Shown here in pieces: positions 17,815 to 27,500 of a DNA stretch of 64,000 nt (its first letter is position 1; each line of letters begins with the position of its first letter). Below the pieces are notes generated by a model, which did not search any database, was not told the origin of the DNA, and was given only the letters and a program-made list of their open reading frames with translations. A program made the translations under genes and the position numbers. The DNA is from Verrucomicrobiota bacterium (GTDB lineage: Bacteria; Verrucomicrobiota; Verrucomicrobiia; Opitutales; Opitutaceae), in contig JAPLTN010000108.1 of NCBI GenBank assembly GCA_026398135.1, positions 1 through 64,000 of the forward strand, given 5' to 3'.

Positions 17815-19527
17815 ATGTCGATTCCCGCCCCCAGCCTGGAACGCCCACGCCGCTGGGATGCCCCCTTCAATCCCGATTTCCCCGCCGCGGAAATTGAGCG
17901 CCTGCTCACCCTCTCGCCCTTCCGCGAGATGAACCTGGCGAGCTTCCCCCGCTCCGCCCCCCTGGCGGATATCCTGCGCAACGACACCACCCTCCGCACT
18001 TACAAGGCCGGCGAGCTCATCGTACGCGAACGCGACTACGGCACCTCCGCCTTTCTCATTCTCTCGGGCCGGGCCCGTGTCGTGCTCGCGCCCGACCTTC
18101 CCCCGGCCGCCGTCGGCCGGAACGAACGCACCCGCCCGGGGCTCCTGCGATCTCTCGCCCAGCTCTGGACGAACTCGCGCGAGGACGAGGCCGCGCGCCG
18201 GCGCCAAAGCCGCAAACTGCAAAACCATTCCGTCTTCCTCCAGGACATCCCCCGCGTGCTCGACGAGTATAAAACCGCCGCCATGCAAGCCGGCGATTTC
18301 TTCGGCGAGATCGCCGCCCTCTCGCGCATGCCGCGCACCGCCAGTATTTTTGCCGAAGTGGACGAAACCCAGCTGCTCGAGATCCGCTGGCAGGGCCTGC
18401 GCGACTTGCTCAAATACGATCCCGCGCTGCGCAACCACGTGGACAAGATCTACCGCCAGCGCGCCCTCGCCACCTACCTGGAAGAGACTCCCTTCCTTCG
18501 TCACCTCAGCCCCGAGGCCCGCGCCGCCGTCGAAGCCGCCACCCAATTCGAAACCTACGGCGAATACGACTGGTCCGGCGAATACAAGAAACTCGTCCAG
18601 GCCGGCTCCGCTGCCGTGGCTAAGGAACCCCTCATCGCATCGGAAGGGGATTACCCGAACGGCATTATCATGATTCGCTCCGGTTTCGCCCGGCTCACCC
18701 AGCGCCATGGAGCCGGCCACCGCACCCTCAACTACCTCGGCGCCGGCTCCGTTTACGGCCTGGCCGAAATCGCCCACAACTACTCCCACCCCGACGACAC
18801 CGTTTCCCTGCAACACAGCCTGCGCGTCATCGGCCACACCCATATCCTTACCATCCCGGCGGCCATCATCGCACAATACGTCCTGCCCTCGATGCCCGCC
18901 GACGCACGGCCCGCACCCATCGCGCAAAACACCTCCGACGCCCGCCCCGCCGCCGCTAAAAAAGCCCGGGACCGCAGTGCCAGCCCCGCGGTTGACTCCG
19001 CCATGATGGAGTTCCTCACCCAGAACCGTCTCTTCAACGGCACCAAGTCCATGGTCATCGACCTGGATCGCTGCACCCGTTGCGACGACTGCGTCCGGGC
19101 CTGCGCCGCCACCCACGACAACAACCCGCGCTTCCTCCGCCACGGCCCCATCCATGATTCCCTCATGGTCGCCCAGGCCTGCATGCACTGCACCGACCCC
19201 ATCTGCATGATCGGCTGCCCCACCGGAGCCATCCACCGCGATAGCTTCGGCGGGGAAGTGGTGATCAATGCCGATACCTGCATCGGCTGCACCGTCTGCG
19301 CGAATAACTGCCCCTACGGCTCCATTCGCATGGTTGAAGTACGCGACGAAACCGGCCGCGCCCTGCTCGCCCAAGACGCCAAACCCATCCTCAAAGCCAC
19401 CAAATGCGACCTCTGCCTCGACCAGCTCGGCGGTCCCGCCTGCGTGCGCGCATGCCCCCACGACGCCCTCGATCGCATCAACCTGAACTCCCTCGATCCG
19501 CTCACTAAATGGCTTACCCGCCTCTAA
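17815..19527 (+). CDS. Two cyclic-nucleotide-type domains fused to a four-[4Fe-4S] ferredoxin
   Basis: 570 aa, soluble, no signal peptide. The N-terminal half has two cNMP-binding-fold domains: domain one with GDFFGEIAALSRMPRTAS, which matches the phosphate-binding cassette F-G-E-[IL]-A-L..R-T-A; and a second, weaker one around EPLIASEGDYPNGIIMIRSG. After a proline/alanine linker (about residues 365-395), a DmsB/NrfC-type domain carries sixteen cysteines in four motifs: CTRCDDCVRAC, CMHCTDPICMIGC, CIGCTVCANNC and CDLCLDQLGGPACVRAC. Known: such ferredoxins wire flavin or molybdenum enzymes to membrane partners. Inference: an electron relay between the flavoprotein at 16483 and the cytochrome b at 19735, possibly gated by a nucleotide. 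The in-between gap of 48 bases supports cotranscription. Confidence 0.85.
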   Translation: MSIPAPSLERPRRWDAPFNPDFPAAEIERLLTLSPFREMNLASFPRSAPLADILRNDTTLRTYKAGELIVRERDYGTSAFLILSGRARVVLAPDLPPAAVGRNERTRPGLLRSLAQLWTNSREDEAARRRQSRKLQNHSVFLQDIPRVLDEYKTAAMQAGDFFGEIAALSRMPRTASIFAEVDETQLLEIRWQGLRDLLKYDPALRNHVDKIYRQRALATYLEETPFLRHLSPEARAAVEAATQFETYGEYDWSGEYKKLVQAGSAAVAKEPLIASEGDYPNGIIMIRSGFARLTQRHGAGHRTLNYLGAGSVYGLAEIAHNYSHPDDTVSLQHSLRVIGHTHILTIPAAIIAQYVLPSMPADARPAPIAQNTSDARPAAAKKARDRSASPAVDSAMMEFLTQNRLFNGTKSMVIDLDRCTRCDDCVRACAATHDNNPRFLRHGPIHDSLMVAQACMHCTDPICMIGCPTGAIHRDSFGGEVVINADTCIGCTVCANNCPYGSIRMVEVRDETGRALLAQDAKPILKATKCDLCLDQLGGPACVRACPHDALDRINLNSLDPLTKWLTRL

Positions 19528-19531
19528 TTCC

Positions 19532-19675
19532 CATTCGCGGTCAAGATGAGCGGAAAGTCGGCGTTGGCCGGGAACGGCCAACGCTGCACAAATCCCCAGA
19601 TGTCAGTAAGCTATGTATTATATGTAGGGTTGGCCGTCCCCGGCCAATTCAGCTCAACTTGAACGCGCACTAGAA
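19532..19675. repeat. About 120-bp palindromic element, copy B
   Basis: Same architecture as 14819-14939: arms at 19562-19585 and 19628-19649 (GGCCGGGAACGGCC against GGCCGTCCCCGGCC), with outer flanks CATTCGCGGTCAAGATGAGC and CAGCTCAACTTGAACGCG. It falls between two genes of the electron-transfer run. Confidence 0.8.
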
Positions 19676-19734
19676 TAAGCCGCCACCCGACTTCTCCGCC
19701 CGCTCACCCGCTTGGTTTTTCCCGCCCTTTATAA

Positions 19735-20562
19735 ATGCTACGCCCGCTCCAGCTTCGCCGCGCCGCCCTCTCCTTTCTGACTCTGGCTGCGTCCGTCCTT
19801 CTCGCACTCTATTACCCGCAACTGGAGGCCCGGTTGCCTCACTTGGTCTATCTCTCCGGCTGGCTGTTGCTCGGCCTCTGCCTGTTCCTGACCGCCTACA
19901 ACGCGCGTAAAAAGCTCCCCATGTTACCGCTCGGCGGCTCGCGTCTCTGGCTGCAACTTCACGCCTACGCCGGTCTCTTCACCGGAGTTATCTTTGTTTT
20001 CCACCTGCGCTTCGCCCTGCCCAAGGGAATGTTCAATCTCACCCTCGCCGCTCTCTTTGCCGCCGTTACCGTGAGTGGTATTCTGGGTTGGTGGCTCTCT
20101 CGCATCATCCCTCGCCGCCTTGCCACCGCCGGCGGTGAAGTGCCCTACGAACGCATACCCATTATTCGACGCGATCTGCGACTACGCGCCGAAAAGATCG
20201 CGTTAACCACCATTCCCGAGGCCAAAGCCTCCACTCTGGCCGAATTCTACGCCCGCGATCTCGCCCCTGCTTTCAGCGCCAACCCTCGCTTCTTTATCCA
20301 CCTGCTCGGCTCCCGCCGTCCACTCAACGATCTGCTCGCCCATTTGGATGAGGCTGGACGTTATCTAAGTCCCCAGGAGCAGACCCGGGCCGCAGACTTG
20401 GCTGAGTTGGTGCGTGCCCGTCACCACCTCGATTTTCACTACGCCAACCAGCTCCTGCTCAAAGCCTGGCTCTTTGTCCATATCCCCCTCACCTACGGCC
20501 TGCTGCTTTTCGCCGCTGTCCATATCGTAGTCGTTTACGCATTTAGCGGAGGAGCCCAATGA
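19735..20562 (+). CDS. Diheme cytochrome b-like membrane protein
   Basis: 275 aa with about five membrane helices (about residues 10-28, 35-58, 73-97, 102-124 and 240-270). Two helices carry paired histidines one helix-length apart: H-x13-H in LHAYAGLFTGVIFVFH and H-x13-H in VHIPLTYGLLLFAAVH. Each could bind two b hemes on opposite membrane sides, as in NarI, b561 or ferric-reductase-like subunits. A soluble loop of about 110 residues with several Arg and Glu separates helices four and five. Its stop overlaps the start of the decaheme gene (ATGA), so the two are likely made together. Likely role: passing electrons across the inner membrane between the cytoplasmic ferredoxin and the periplasmic hemes. 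Confidence 0.75.
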   Translation: MLRPLQLRRAALSFLTLAASVLLALYYPQLEARLPHLVYLSGWLLLGLCLFLTAYNARKKLPMLPLGGSRLWLQLHAYAGLFTGVIFVFHLRFALPKGMFNLTLAALFAAVTVSGILGWWLSRIIPRRLATAGGEVPYERIPIIRRDLRLRAEKIALTTIPEAKASTLAEFYARDLAPAFSANPRFFIHLLGSRRPLNDLLAHLDEAGRYLSPQEQTRAADLAELVRARHHLDFHYANQLLLKAWLFVHIPLTYGLLLFAAVHIVVVYAFSGGAQ

Positions 20563-22286
20563 GCACGGAAGGCCGCCAACCTGCCCCCGATTTCGATGAT
20601 CGCCACTACGAGCGACCGCAAAAAAACTGGATCTGCGGCCACGCCGCCGAGGGCTGTCCCTGCAAACTCGGGCCCGGCCCCGGCGGCACCTGTCGCGCCG
20701 GTCCGGAATGCACCCCGCAACTCGTCATCAATCCCGGCGAAACCAAAGGACTGTGGAAATGCACCCGCCCGGCCGACCAGGGCGGGTCCTGTCCCCTGGG
20801 TCCCAATGTCGATGGCACGTGCTGCCGCAACACGCCGTCTTGCCAGCCCGTCCGCAGCTTGCGCGCTCGTCGCGGCCTGCTCGTTCGCGCCACGCTGATT
20901 GCGTGCACCGGAGTTCTCCTCCTCGCCCTCGCCACCCCGCGGCGGGCCGGTATCCTTAGCCCCGGTCCGCTCACCCCGGTCCACACCGGCGCGCATTTCG
21001 CCAGCTCGCACGGGCACGCTGAGGTCAAGGATCCCGCCGGTTGCGCGGAATGCCACCCCGCCGCCCACTCCGGGCCGGAATCCTGGGTCGGTCTCGCACT
21101 CACCACCGCCAACCGCTCGGGACCACTCGCCCCCGCCCGTTTGCTCGGCCCAGCCCGGCGGGATTTCACCGCCATGGACACGGCCTGCCAGTCCTGCCAC
21201 CAACCCCACTCTTTCCATCAAGCGAGCGTTGCTCAGGCCGCCTCCTGCTCCGTCTGCCATCTCGAACACCAGGGCCGCGACCACAATCTGCTCAACGTAA
21301 ACCCGGCCCACTGCACCACCTGCCATGGCGACGCCGCCCAGATGCAGGCGTCCGCCACCCTCGCCGAAAAACTCCCCGCCGCCCTCTTCGCCAAAATCCT
21401 TCCCAAGGGCCAGTCGGCCTTCCCCGTCGCCCGCCCCGCCGGCGGGCTTACTTCGCGCATTTCCTCCTTCGCCGGCGACCACCCCGAGTTCCGCCTCCAC
21501 CAAGCGGGCACGGGCGACCGCAACCCGCTCGCCTTTAACCACGCCCTCCACCTCAAGGGCCAGGCGATCCCGCTCCTGAATAACGCCCCCCTCGACTGCC
21601 AGTCCTGCCACGTTCCCGACGCTTCCGGCGTGCGCATGCAACCGGTCACGTACGCCCAAAACTGCCAGTCTTGCCACGCGCTGCAAATCGACCCGGCCAC
21701 CCCGTCGCTTACCCTGCCCCACGGCAGCGCCGAGACCGCCCGGGCGGTTCTCCGCAGCCTGCCCGTTGCCTATACCGACGACGCCGTGCGCCGCCTCCAG
21801 CTCTCCGGCTCAGCCTTGCGCACCCACGTGGCGGAGAAACTCGCCGCCTTCCAAAAGCTGAATCCCTCCGGCGAGGCCCTGGAACGTAGGGTTTTCTTCG
21901 GCCTTCCCTCCGCCCCCGTCGGTCGCGATTCCTGCAACCTTTGCCACACGGTGGAATCCTCCGCTTCGGGGGGGGCCCCGCGCATCGCACCGGTCACTGT
22001 GCCTGACATCTGGCTGCCCCGCGCCCGATTCGACCACGCCAAACACACCCAAACCAGCTGCTACGCCTGCCACGCCTCCGCCACCACCAGCACCCTCACT
22101 TCCGATGTGCTCATGCCGACCAAAGCCAACTGCGCCAGTTGCCACGGCCCGGCCGGCGGAGTGACCGATTCCTGCACCGCCTGCCACGGTTTTCATAATC
22201 CCCCTCCACCCGCCAGCCCCCCTCTGCGCGCCTATTTCGATTCCAAATTACCGACGCGTCCGGCGTCACTGGCCGCCCAGCCATGA
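20559..22286 (+). CDS. Inner-membrane-anchored decaheme cytochrome c with duplicated Cys-rich head
   Basis: 575 aa. The cytoplasmic head (residues 25-95) has two related Cys-rich units: WICGHAAEGCPCKLGPG then GGTCRAGPEC, and WKCTRPADQGGSCPLGP then GTCCRNTPSC. A membrane helix follows (about 107-127). The periplasmic part contains ten CxxCH sites: CAECH, CQSCH, CSVCH, CTTCH, CQSCH, CQSCH, CNLCH, CYACH, CASCH and CTACH. It resembles NrfB/MtrA-like or c3-like decaheme carriers but is tied to the inner membrane. The head could bind a metal or cluster and take electrons from the ferredoxin fusion. It overlaps both neighbours by 4 bases (cytochrome b before, barrel after), which argues for one functional complex. 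Confidence 0.9.
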   Translation: MSTEGRQPAPDFDDRHYERPQKNWICGHAAEGCPCKLGPGPGGTCRAGPECTPQLVINPGETKGLWKCTRPADQGGSCPLGPNVDGTCCRNTPSCQPVRSLRARRGLLVRATLIACTGVLLLALATPRRAGILSPGPLTPVHTGAHFASSHGHAEVKDPAGCAECHPAAHSGPESWVGLALTTANRSGPLAPARLLGPARRDFTAMDTACQSCHQPHSFHQASVAQAASCSVCHLEHQGRDHNLLNVNPAHCTTCHGDAAQMQASATLAEKLPAALFAKILPKGQSAFPVARPAGGLTSRISSFAGDHPEFRLHQAGTGDRNPLAFNHALHLKGQAIPLLNNAPLDCQSCHVPDASGVRMQPVTYAQNCQSCHALQIDPATPSLTLPHGSAETARAVLRSLPVAYTDDAVRRLQLSGSALRTHVAEKLAAFQKLNPSGEALERRVFFGLPSAPVGRDSCNLCHTVESSASGGAPRIAPVTVPDIWLPRARFDHAKHTQTSCYACHASATTSTLTSDVLMPTKANCASCHGPAGGVTDSCTACHGFHNPPPPASPPLRAYFDSKLPTRPASLAAQP

Positions 22287-24532
22287 AGAAGCCAACCTTC
22301 TTAGCCTCAGTCGTTTTTACTTCGGCGGTCGCAATCGCGTGGGCCAATCCCGTAACGCCTGCCCGAGAAGACCCGCTCCCCGACGACCTTCGCGCCCATC
22401 AACGTCTCGACCCCGAGCCGCCCCCCTCCGCGCCCGCCAACACCCCGGCCGATCCCGGTCGTCCCCTTCCGCCACTCCCGGCACCCGCCTCTGCCGGAAA
22501 AATTCAGGTAAACACCCTCACCACCCCCTCGCCCGCCCCCGGTTTCAACCCCGACCCCGGTTCCCCCGAACCCGCCCCGTCCGCGAGCTCTCCCTACTTT
22601 TCCAACGACCCGCAATACCCCGTTCCCAATCCCGCATCGAGCCCTGCCCCCGACTACCCCGCCACCACGACCAGCCCCCGCCCCACCACCCTGCCCGACA
22701 CCCGCACCTCGGATCCCGCCGAGATGATCCGCCGCACTTCAGAAATCACCGGCGCCCCCGCCCTCCCTCGTTCCGGCGTGCGCGCCACCGACTACATCCC
22801 GCCCGACCATGGCCATGGTTGGAAAGCGCCGGGCACGTACCCGCTGGCCGAGCAGGGTCGGGGCTACCCCTCCAATTCCGAACCCGCACCCGACCGCTGG
22901 AAAGACGTCGGGTTTACCCCTTGGCGGCGCTACACCTCGGGCGACCTCAACGAACAACCCTTCGCCCACCCCGACACCGAGGTCTGGCACTGGTATCGCC
23001 AAAGCCTGCTCAAGGGCGATGCCCCCATCCACGGCCAGGACTGGTTCCTCGCCCTCACCGCATCCTCCGAGAGCCTCTACGAAAACCGCGATCTTCCCAC
23101 GCCCTCCGGAGTCAGCGCCGCCAGCCCCGGCCAATTCGATTTCTTCGGCGATTACCGCTCCACCGTCTTGGTGCAAAACATCGCCCTCGATGTGCTGCTC
23201 TTTCAGGGCGAAACGGTTTTTACCCCGCCCCGCCAAGTCGTTAAACTCCGCTTCGTCGGCAACTACAACCTGGTCGAGTTCTCCGCCCCGGGCATCATCA
23301 ACCCCAACCCCGGCAATCCCGGCGGTGGCAACAACTCCCCGCTCCGCCGTGAAGACACCGACTTCGCCCTCCAGGAGGCCTTCTACGAATACCACCTCGC
23401 CGACCTTTCCCCGACCTACGATTTCGTCTCCCTTAAAGTCGGCATCCAACCCTTCAACAGCGATTTCCGGGGCTTCATTTTTAACGACACCCAGCTCGGA
23501 CTCCGCCTCCTCGGCAATCAGGACAACAACCGCCTGCAATACAATGTAGCCTTCTTCGACCTGCGCGAGAAGGACACCAACTCCGAACTCAACACCCTCG
23601 ACTCCCGCCAGCAATACGTCGCGGTCGCCAACCTCTACCGGCAGGATTTTTTCACCAAGGGCTACACCGCCCAGCTCTCGCTCCACGCCAACTTCGACCA
23701 GGGCGGAGGCGAATACTACGACACCAACGGCGGCATCGTGCGCCCCGCCCCCCTCGGCACCATCGCCCCGCACGATGTCTCCGTCGGCTACCTCGGCTGG
23801 GCCGGCGACGGCCACCTCGGCCGCATCAACCTCAACCACGCGCTCTACTACGCGTTCGGACGCGATGAACTCAACGGTCTGGCCGGCCGCGCGAACGAAA
23901 TCTCCGCCGCCCTCGCCGCCCTCGAAGTCAGCTACGATCGCGACTGGATCCGTTACAAAGCCTCCGCCCTCTACGCCACCGGCGATTCCGACCCGACCGA
24001 CGGCCGCGCCACCGGCTTCGACTCCATCGTGGACAACACCAACTTCACCGGCGGCCCCTTCAGCTACTACGTCCGACAGGGCTTCAATCTCGGCGGCACC
24101 GCCGTCGCCGCCAAACAACGCTTCTCCGTCCTGCCCAATCTCCGCACCAGCAAAACCCAGGGCCAGGCCAATTTCGTCAACCCGGGCGTCGTCCTCCTCG
24201 GCCTCGGCACCGATATCGAGGTCACCCCGAAAGTACGCGCCTTCGTAAACGCCAACCACATCAGCCTGGCCCGGACCGAAGCGATCCAGACCGCCCTTTT
24301 AACCAACCAGGTACATTCCGACTTCGGCTTGGACTTCTCCCTCGGCCTCCAATGGCGCCCCCTGCTCACCGATAACATCATCCTCTCCGCCGGCTACGCC
24401 CTCTTCCTGCCCGGCCGTGGCTTCGACGACATCTATCGCAACACCTCCCCCGGTCTGCCCGGGCTTTCGCGTTCCACCGCACCCGACGACCAGCTACACA
24501 GCGCGGTCCTTTCCCTGAACTTCACCTACTGA
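22283..24532 (+). CDS. Outer-membrane beta-barrel protein of the cytochrome cluster
   Basis: 749 aa with signal peptide (TFLASVVFTSAVAIAWA). Residues 22-190 are a low-complexity proline/serine region, probably periplasmic. From about residue 230 on, alternating amphipathic strands (TVLVQNIALDVLLFQ, VKLRFVGNYNLVEFS, and so on) continue to the C-terminal strand AVLSLNFTY. That strand ends in an aromatic residue, as outer-membrane barrels do. Placed between two decaheme cytochromes and coupled by ATGA to the first, it is the natural candidate for the pore that lets hemes cross the outer membrane. That is inference; no close match to MtrB or OmbB is visible by eye, and a general porin is the alternative. 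Confidence 0.75.
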   Translation: MKKPTFLASVVFTSAVAIAWANPVTPAREDPLPDDLRAHQRLDPEPPPSAPANTPADPGRPLPPLPAPASAGKIQVNTLTTPSPAPGFNPDPGSPEPAPSASSPYFSNDPQYPVPNPASSPAPDYPATTTSPRPTTLPDTRTSDPAEMIRRTSEITGAPALPRSGVRATDYIPPDHGHGWKAPGTYPLAEQGRGYPSNSEPAPDRWKDVGFTPWRRYTSGDLNEQPFAHPDTEVWHWYRQSLLKGDAPIHGQDWFLALTASSESLYENRDLPTPSGVSAASPGQFDFFGDYRSTVLVQNIALDVLLFQGETVFTPPRQVVKLRFVGNYNLVEFSAPGIINPNPGNPGGGNNSPLRREDTDFALQEAFYEYHLADLSPTYDFVSLKVGIQPFNSDFRGFIFNDTQLGLRLLGNQDNNRLQYNVAFFDLREKDTNSELNTLDSRQQYVAVANLYRQDFFTKGYTAQLSLHANFDQGGGEYYDTNGGIVRPAPLGTIAPHDVSVGYLGWAGDGHLGRINLNHALYYAFGRDELNGLAGRANEISAALAALEVSYDRDWIRYKASALYATGDSDPTDGRATGFDSIVDNTNFTGGPFSYYVRQGFNLGGTAVAAKQRFSVLPNLRTSKTQGQANFVNPGVVLLGLGTDIEVTPKVRAFVNANHISLARTEAIQTALLTNQVHSDFGLDFSLGLQWRPLLTDNIILSAGYALFLPGRGFDDIYRNTSPGLPGLSRSTAPDDQLHSAVLSLNFTY

Positions 24533-24586
24533 TTTCCGGCTGCTTACCTGCCGTCCTCTTTCCAACCGCAGTCTGCCCTCACTCCC

Positions 24587-27500
24587 GTGCTCCGTTTCAA
24601 AAACACGCTCCGCCGCCTTGCCCTGCCACTGGCTGCCCTCTGGTCCCTGACCGTCTTCAGTCTCCTCCTTTTCGCCGACCCCACCGCCCCGACCGGCGGC
24701 ATCTCCCCGACGACTTCCGCCGCCGCCCCGTCGATCACCGGCCCCGCCACGTCCGTCTCCGCCACCCGCCCGCTCCCCGCCCCGGCCAACCTGCCCGCCC
24801 CCAGCCTCGTTGACCAGTCGCACGCCGCCGCCCGGCGCAAATCCGCCGGCTGCATCGAGTGCCACACCGGCATCGAGGACATGCACCAATCCACCCACGT
24901 TGTCCTCGGTTGCACCGATTGCCACGGCGGCGACCCCACCCCCGGGCTGACCATGCGCAAGGCCCACGTCGCCCCCCGCCACCCCGAACTTTGGCCCAGC
25001 TCCGCCAACCCCGCCGACTCCTCCGTCCTGCTCAACCACGAGTCCCCCGGGTTCATCCAGTTTATCAACCCCGGCGATCTCCGCGTCGCCGACCGGGCCT
25101 GCGGCTCCTGCCACGCCGAGATCAATGCCCACGTCGGCCACAGCATCATGCGCCACGGCGCCATGCTCTGGGGCGCCGCGCTCTACAACAACGGCGCCAC
25201 TCCGCAAAAAAATCCGCGCTACGGCCAGGCCTACGGTGCCGACGGCGTGCCCCTCCGGCTTGTCTCCCCCATCCCCGTCACCCCGGAAATGACCCGTCTC
25301 CAGGGCATCCTCGAATTCATCGAACCGCTCCCGCGCTTCGCCCTTGGCCAGCCTTCGAACATTCTGCGCATCTTCGAACGCGGCGGGGAAAAACAAACCG
25401 AGCTCGGCAACCCCAACGCCTTCGAGCCCCCCGGCCGCCCCGCCCGCCGCCTCTCCGAACGCGGCCTCGGCACGCTCAACCGCATCGACCCCGTTTACCT
25501 CAACCTCCAGAAAACCCGCCTGCACGATCCCATGCTCGATTTCATGGGCAGCAACGATCACCCCGGCGACTACCGCTCCTCCGGCTGCACCGCCTGCCAC
25601 GTCCCCTACGCCAACGACCGCTCCCCCACCAACTCCGGCCCCTGGGCCAAATACGGCCACCAGGGGCTCTCCTTCTCCGCCGATCCCATGATCTCCAAAA
25701 AGGAGAAGGGCCACCCCATCAAACACCAGTTCACCCGCAGCATCCCCAGCTCCCAATGCATGAACTGCCACATGCACCAGGGTAATCTCTTCGTGAATCC
25801 GTTCCTTGGTTACACCTGGTGGGATCAGGAATCCGACGGTGCCTTCATGTATCCGAAGGAACAAAAGGACCCCGCCGCCGCCGAGGAGCGCGCCTCCCTC
25901 CAGCGCAATCCCGAGGCCGCCGCCGCCCGCGGTCTCTGGTCCGACCCCGCCTTCCTCGAACGCGTCGCCGAACTGAATCCCAAGCTCAAAGAAACCCAGT
26001 TCGCCGACTACCACGGTCACGGCTGGGTCTTCCGCGCCGTCTTCAAAAAAGACAAGGAGGGCAGACTCCTCACCCTCGACGACCAGGTCATCCCCTCCTC
26101 CGATTCCGAAAAATTCAAAAAAGCCGTCCACCTCAAGGACGTCCACCTCGCCCGCGGCATGCAGTGCGTGGACTGCCACTTTACCACCGATGTCCACGGC
26201 AACGGCCTGCTCTACGCCGAGCCCCGCGCCGTGACCGCCATCGAGTGCATCGATTGCCACGGCACCATCGACCGCCGCCCCACCTTGCTCACCAGCGGCG
26301 CCGGCGGCCGGGTCGAAAACGGTCAGGTGCTCCCCAACAACCTCGCCAACGGCTCCACCCCCTTCGGCCCGCGCTTCCGCTGGGAAGGCAAACGCCTCCT
26401 CCAGCAATCCATGATGGACAAGGACTTGGTCTGGGAAGTCCCCCAAACCCTCGACGTCATCGATCCCGCCAGCCCCCGCTACAACCCCAAGGCCGCCCAC
26501 GCCAAAACCCTCCGCCGCGACGGCACCACCTGGGGTTCCCTGCCTGTAGGGCGTTCGCTTGCGAATGCCTCCGACTCCCCCTCCGCCGCCCTCGAAACCG
26601 GCTCCCCCCGCGATGCCTCCGGCGCGCTCAAAATCCTCTCTCCCGCCGCCCCCCTCAACTCTGCCACTCCGCCCGCCGACGCCGCCCACGCCTCCCTCGC
26701 CCACTCCGACGCCAACATCAGCTGCCAGGTCTGCCACACCAGCTGGGCCACCAGCTGCTTCGGCTGCCACCTCCCGCTCAAAGCCAACCAAAAGGTTCCC
26801 GGCAATAAATTCGAGGGTACCACCACCCGCTTCTACACCAGCTACAATCCCCAGGTCGTGCGCGACGATGTCTTCATGCTCGGCCGCGATGCCACCTACA
26901 AAAACAACCGCCTCGCCGTCATCCGCAGCTCCAGCGCCATCATCGTCGGCTCCCAAAACGCCAACCGCGAAGCTGTTTACTCCCAGCAACAAACCATCTC
27001 CTCCGAGGGCTTCAGCGGCCAGGCCTTCAACCCCCACTTCGCCCACACCACTTCCTCCGTCGGTACCACCAAGGGTTGCACCGATTGCCACCTCTCCGCC
27101 CAAAACGACAACCACGCCTGGATGACCCAGCTCCTCGGCTTCGGCACCGGCACGGTCAACTTCTTCGGTCGCTACGCCTACGTCGCCAACGGCGACCACG
27201 GCCTCGATGCCGTGGTCTGGACCGAAAACGAAGAACCCCAGGCCGCCCTGGGCAGCCACCTTCAACGCCTCGCCTACCCTCGCAACTACGCCGAACACCT
27301 CGCCCGGGATTCCCGCCTCACCGAGGCCCACCACCACCACGGCGCTGGCCAGGTCCTCGACGTCCTGCAACGCGGCGAATACCTCTACGCCGCCTGCGGC
27401 GAGGCCGGCTTCGTCGTCTTCGACATCGCCAACATCGACAACAAGGCCTTCTCCGAGCGCATCGTCACCGCCCCCGTATCTCCCCTCGGCCAGCGCCTCT

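Noticed and set aside
17809-19581. 590-codon open frame antisense to the ferredoxin fusion
   Set aside because: Composition artefact; the forward strand has perfect Fe-S motifs.
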